Below, piece after piece: positions 63,212 to 64,000 of a DNA stretch of 64,000 bases (within the stretch, counting starts at the first letter, position 1; each line of letters opens with the position of its first letter). Location of the stretch: assembly GCA_964587755.1 (NCBI GenBank), contig CAZPMC010000007.1, forward strand, positions 1 to 64,000, written 5' to 3'. The translations under genes and the position numbers were made by a program. A model generated the notes under the pieces. The model did no database searches and was not told the DNA's origin. It was given only the letters and a program-made list of their open reading frames with translations. Source of the DNA: CAZPMC01 sp964587755 (GTDB taxonomy: Bacteria; Bacillota; Clostridia; Acetivibrionales; DTU013).

Positions 63212-64000
63212 ATGAACCGGGCTAAAAAACTTACAATTATTATAATTACGATTCTGTTTATTTTTACGCTTACAGCATGCAATAGTGCATCCTTGTCTGA
63301 TTTACTGCAAATTGAGCAGTATACCAATGACAGTAATGAACAATTATATAAGGCTGATTACGATATTCTTGATAGCGGCCCTGTTGCAGGCGGTACTCTC
63401 AATCTTTTTACTACCGAACCGGATACATTAAATCCGCTTCTTACAAAGAATGTGTATGTAGCTGATTTTTTAGGCTTTATTTATGAAGGCTTGGTTTATC
63501 TAGATGAAGAGCAAAAGGCTGCTCATCTGTTATCAGATGGATGGACCGTATCCGATGACGGACTTACCTGGAATTTTCATATTCGTGAAGGAGTCAGATG
63601 GCATGACGGACATAACTTTACTGCCGAAGATGTGGAATTTACAGTCCAGACTCTTTTAACTCCAGGTATCGACTCAGTATACAGCCCATTATTGCACAAT
63701 GTATTAACATTTGCAGCAGTTGATTCCTACAATTTTAAAATTATTTTAAAAAAACCGAATATTTTTACAGCTGAAATGATGACATTTCCCATACTTCCAA
63801 AGCATCTGTCATTAAATACGAATGTATTGTCATCATCAGATGATTTTAAACCGGTAGGAACAGGTCCTTATAAGTTTGTTTCGTATACTGAGAAGGAAAA
63901 TGTTGTGCTCAACGTCGATGAAAACTGGTGGTATCTGGGTACAGATGGAAACACAGCTAAAGATGCCATGTATATTGATACAATTAATATAAAGATTTTC
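63212..64000 (+). CDS. Peptide ABC transporter substrate-binding lipoprotein (family 5), partial
   Basis: 263 residues are visible before the window ends, starting ATG 63212, 6 bases after AAGGAG. A lipoprotein signal with LTAC (Cys23) is followed by a short spacer and the SBP family 5 fold: GGTLNLFTTEPDTLNPLL, FIYEGLVYLDE, WNFHIREGVRWHDG with the signature tryptophan, and FKPVGTGPYKFV. It binds oligopeptides, or possibly nickel or sugars, for an ABC importer. Permease genes would be expected downstream, outside the window. Confidence 0.9.
   Translation, partial: MNRAKKLTIIIITILFIFTLTACNSASLSDLLQIEQYTNDSNEQLYKADYDILDSGPVAGGTLNLFTTEPDTLNPLLTKNVYVADFLGFIYEGLVYLDEEQKAAHLLSDGWTVSDDGLTWNFHIREGVRWHDGHNFTAEDVEFTVQTLLTPGIDSVYSPLLHNVLTFAAVDSYNFKIILKKPNIFTAEMMTFPILPKHLSLNTNVLSSSDDFKPVGTGPYKFVSYTEKENVVLNVDENWWYLGTDGNTAKDAMYIDTINIKIF

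Overview
The window comes from a low-GC, spore-forming, anaerobic Firmicute of the class Clostridia, probably near Ruminiclostridium/Acetivibrio. The support is the SCIFF peptide with its radical SAM maturase, many sporulation genes (yqfC, yqfD, spoIID-type, spoIIIE, spoVS, a sigma-H promoter), frequent TTG/GTG starts behind strong AGGAGG sites, and gene blocks in the Bacillus/Clostridia order. A run of 10 Ns at 36755-36764 shows it is a scaffold. It is almost entirely chromosomal core. Only the first 0.7 kb and about 47.1-49.0 kb look accessory.

Layout. 1-720: end of an integrated element, with an excisionase-like gene, short phased repeats, and the 3' half of a tRNA-Leu(CAA) as attachment site. 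0.86-13.55 kb: an eight-gene operon combining an exported protein, an ABC-2 exporter, a coiled-coil membrane protein, a MoxR ATPase, a DUF58 protein and two BatA-like VWA proteins. 13.6-14.4 kb: a THF riboswitch controlling the folate transporter folT. 14.5-18.4 kb: a sugar nucleotidyltransferase with a degenerate phosphomutase domain, and two DUF881 proteins. 18.6-27.2 kb: pdaA-like deacetylase, yqfC, yqfD, phoH, a pgpH-ybeY fusion, a dgkA-PAP2 fusion, era and recO, then tRNA-Leu(GAG) on the minus strand. 28.5-32.1 kb (minus): lysine riboswitch, asd, dapA, dapB and an ACT protein.

32.3-43.3 kb: spoIID-like, queA, tgt, yajC, a TIGR04086-like membrane protein, the SCIFF precursor and maturase, an HD protein, secD, secF and an HD-GYP protein. 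43.5-47.1 kb: dnaG-rpoD, then tRNA-Asn and a CAT-anticodon tRNA. 47.1-49.0 kb: a duplicated tRNA-tail/palindrome repeat, a small XRE-regulated membrane cassette, a lipoprotein and a second palindromic repeat. 49-58.3 kb: a DUF885 peptidase, trmK, yqfO, the RNase P RNA gene, tepA, ylzJ, spoIIIE and a TPR protein. 58.3-64 kb: a YgiQ radical SAM protein, rny (RNase Y), ymdB, spoVS under a sigma-H promoter, and the start of a peptide-binding lipoprotein.

Most notable: the SCIFF precursor (46 residues) with a hairpin before its maturase; the PgpH-YbeY fusion with an internal Shine-Dalgarno and ATG; the phosphomutase domain that has lost both catalytic motifs; a probable ATT start for rny; a readable switching model for the folT leader; the tRNA-tail repeat at 47.1-47.4 kb; and the MoxR/VWA/exporter operon, whose substrate is unknown. 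I saw no CRISPR array, no rRNA gene and no intact transposase.
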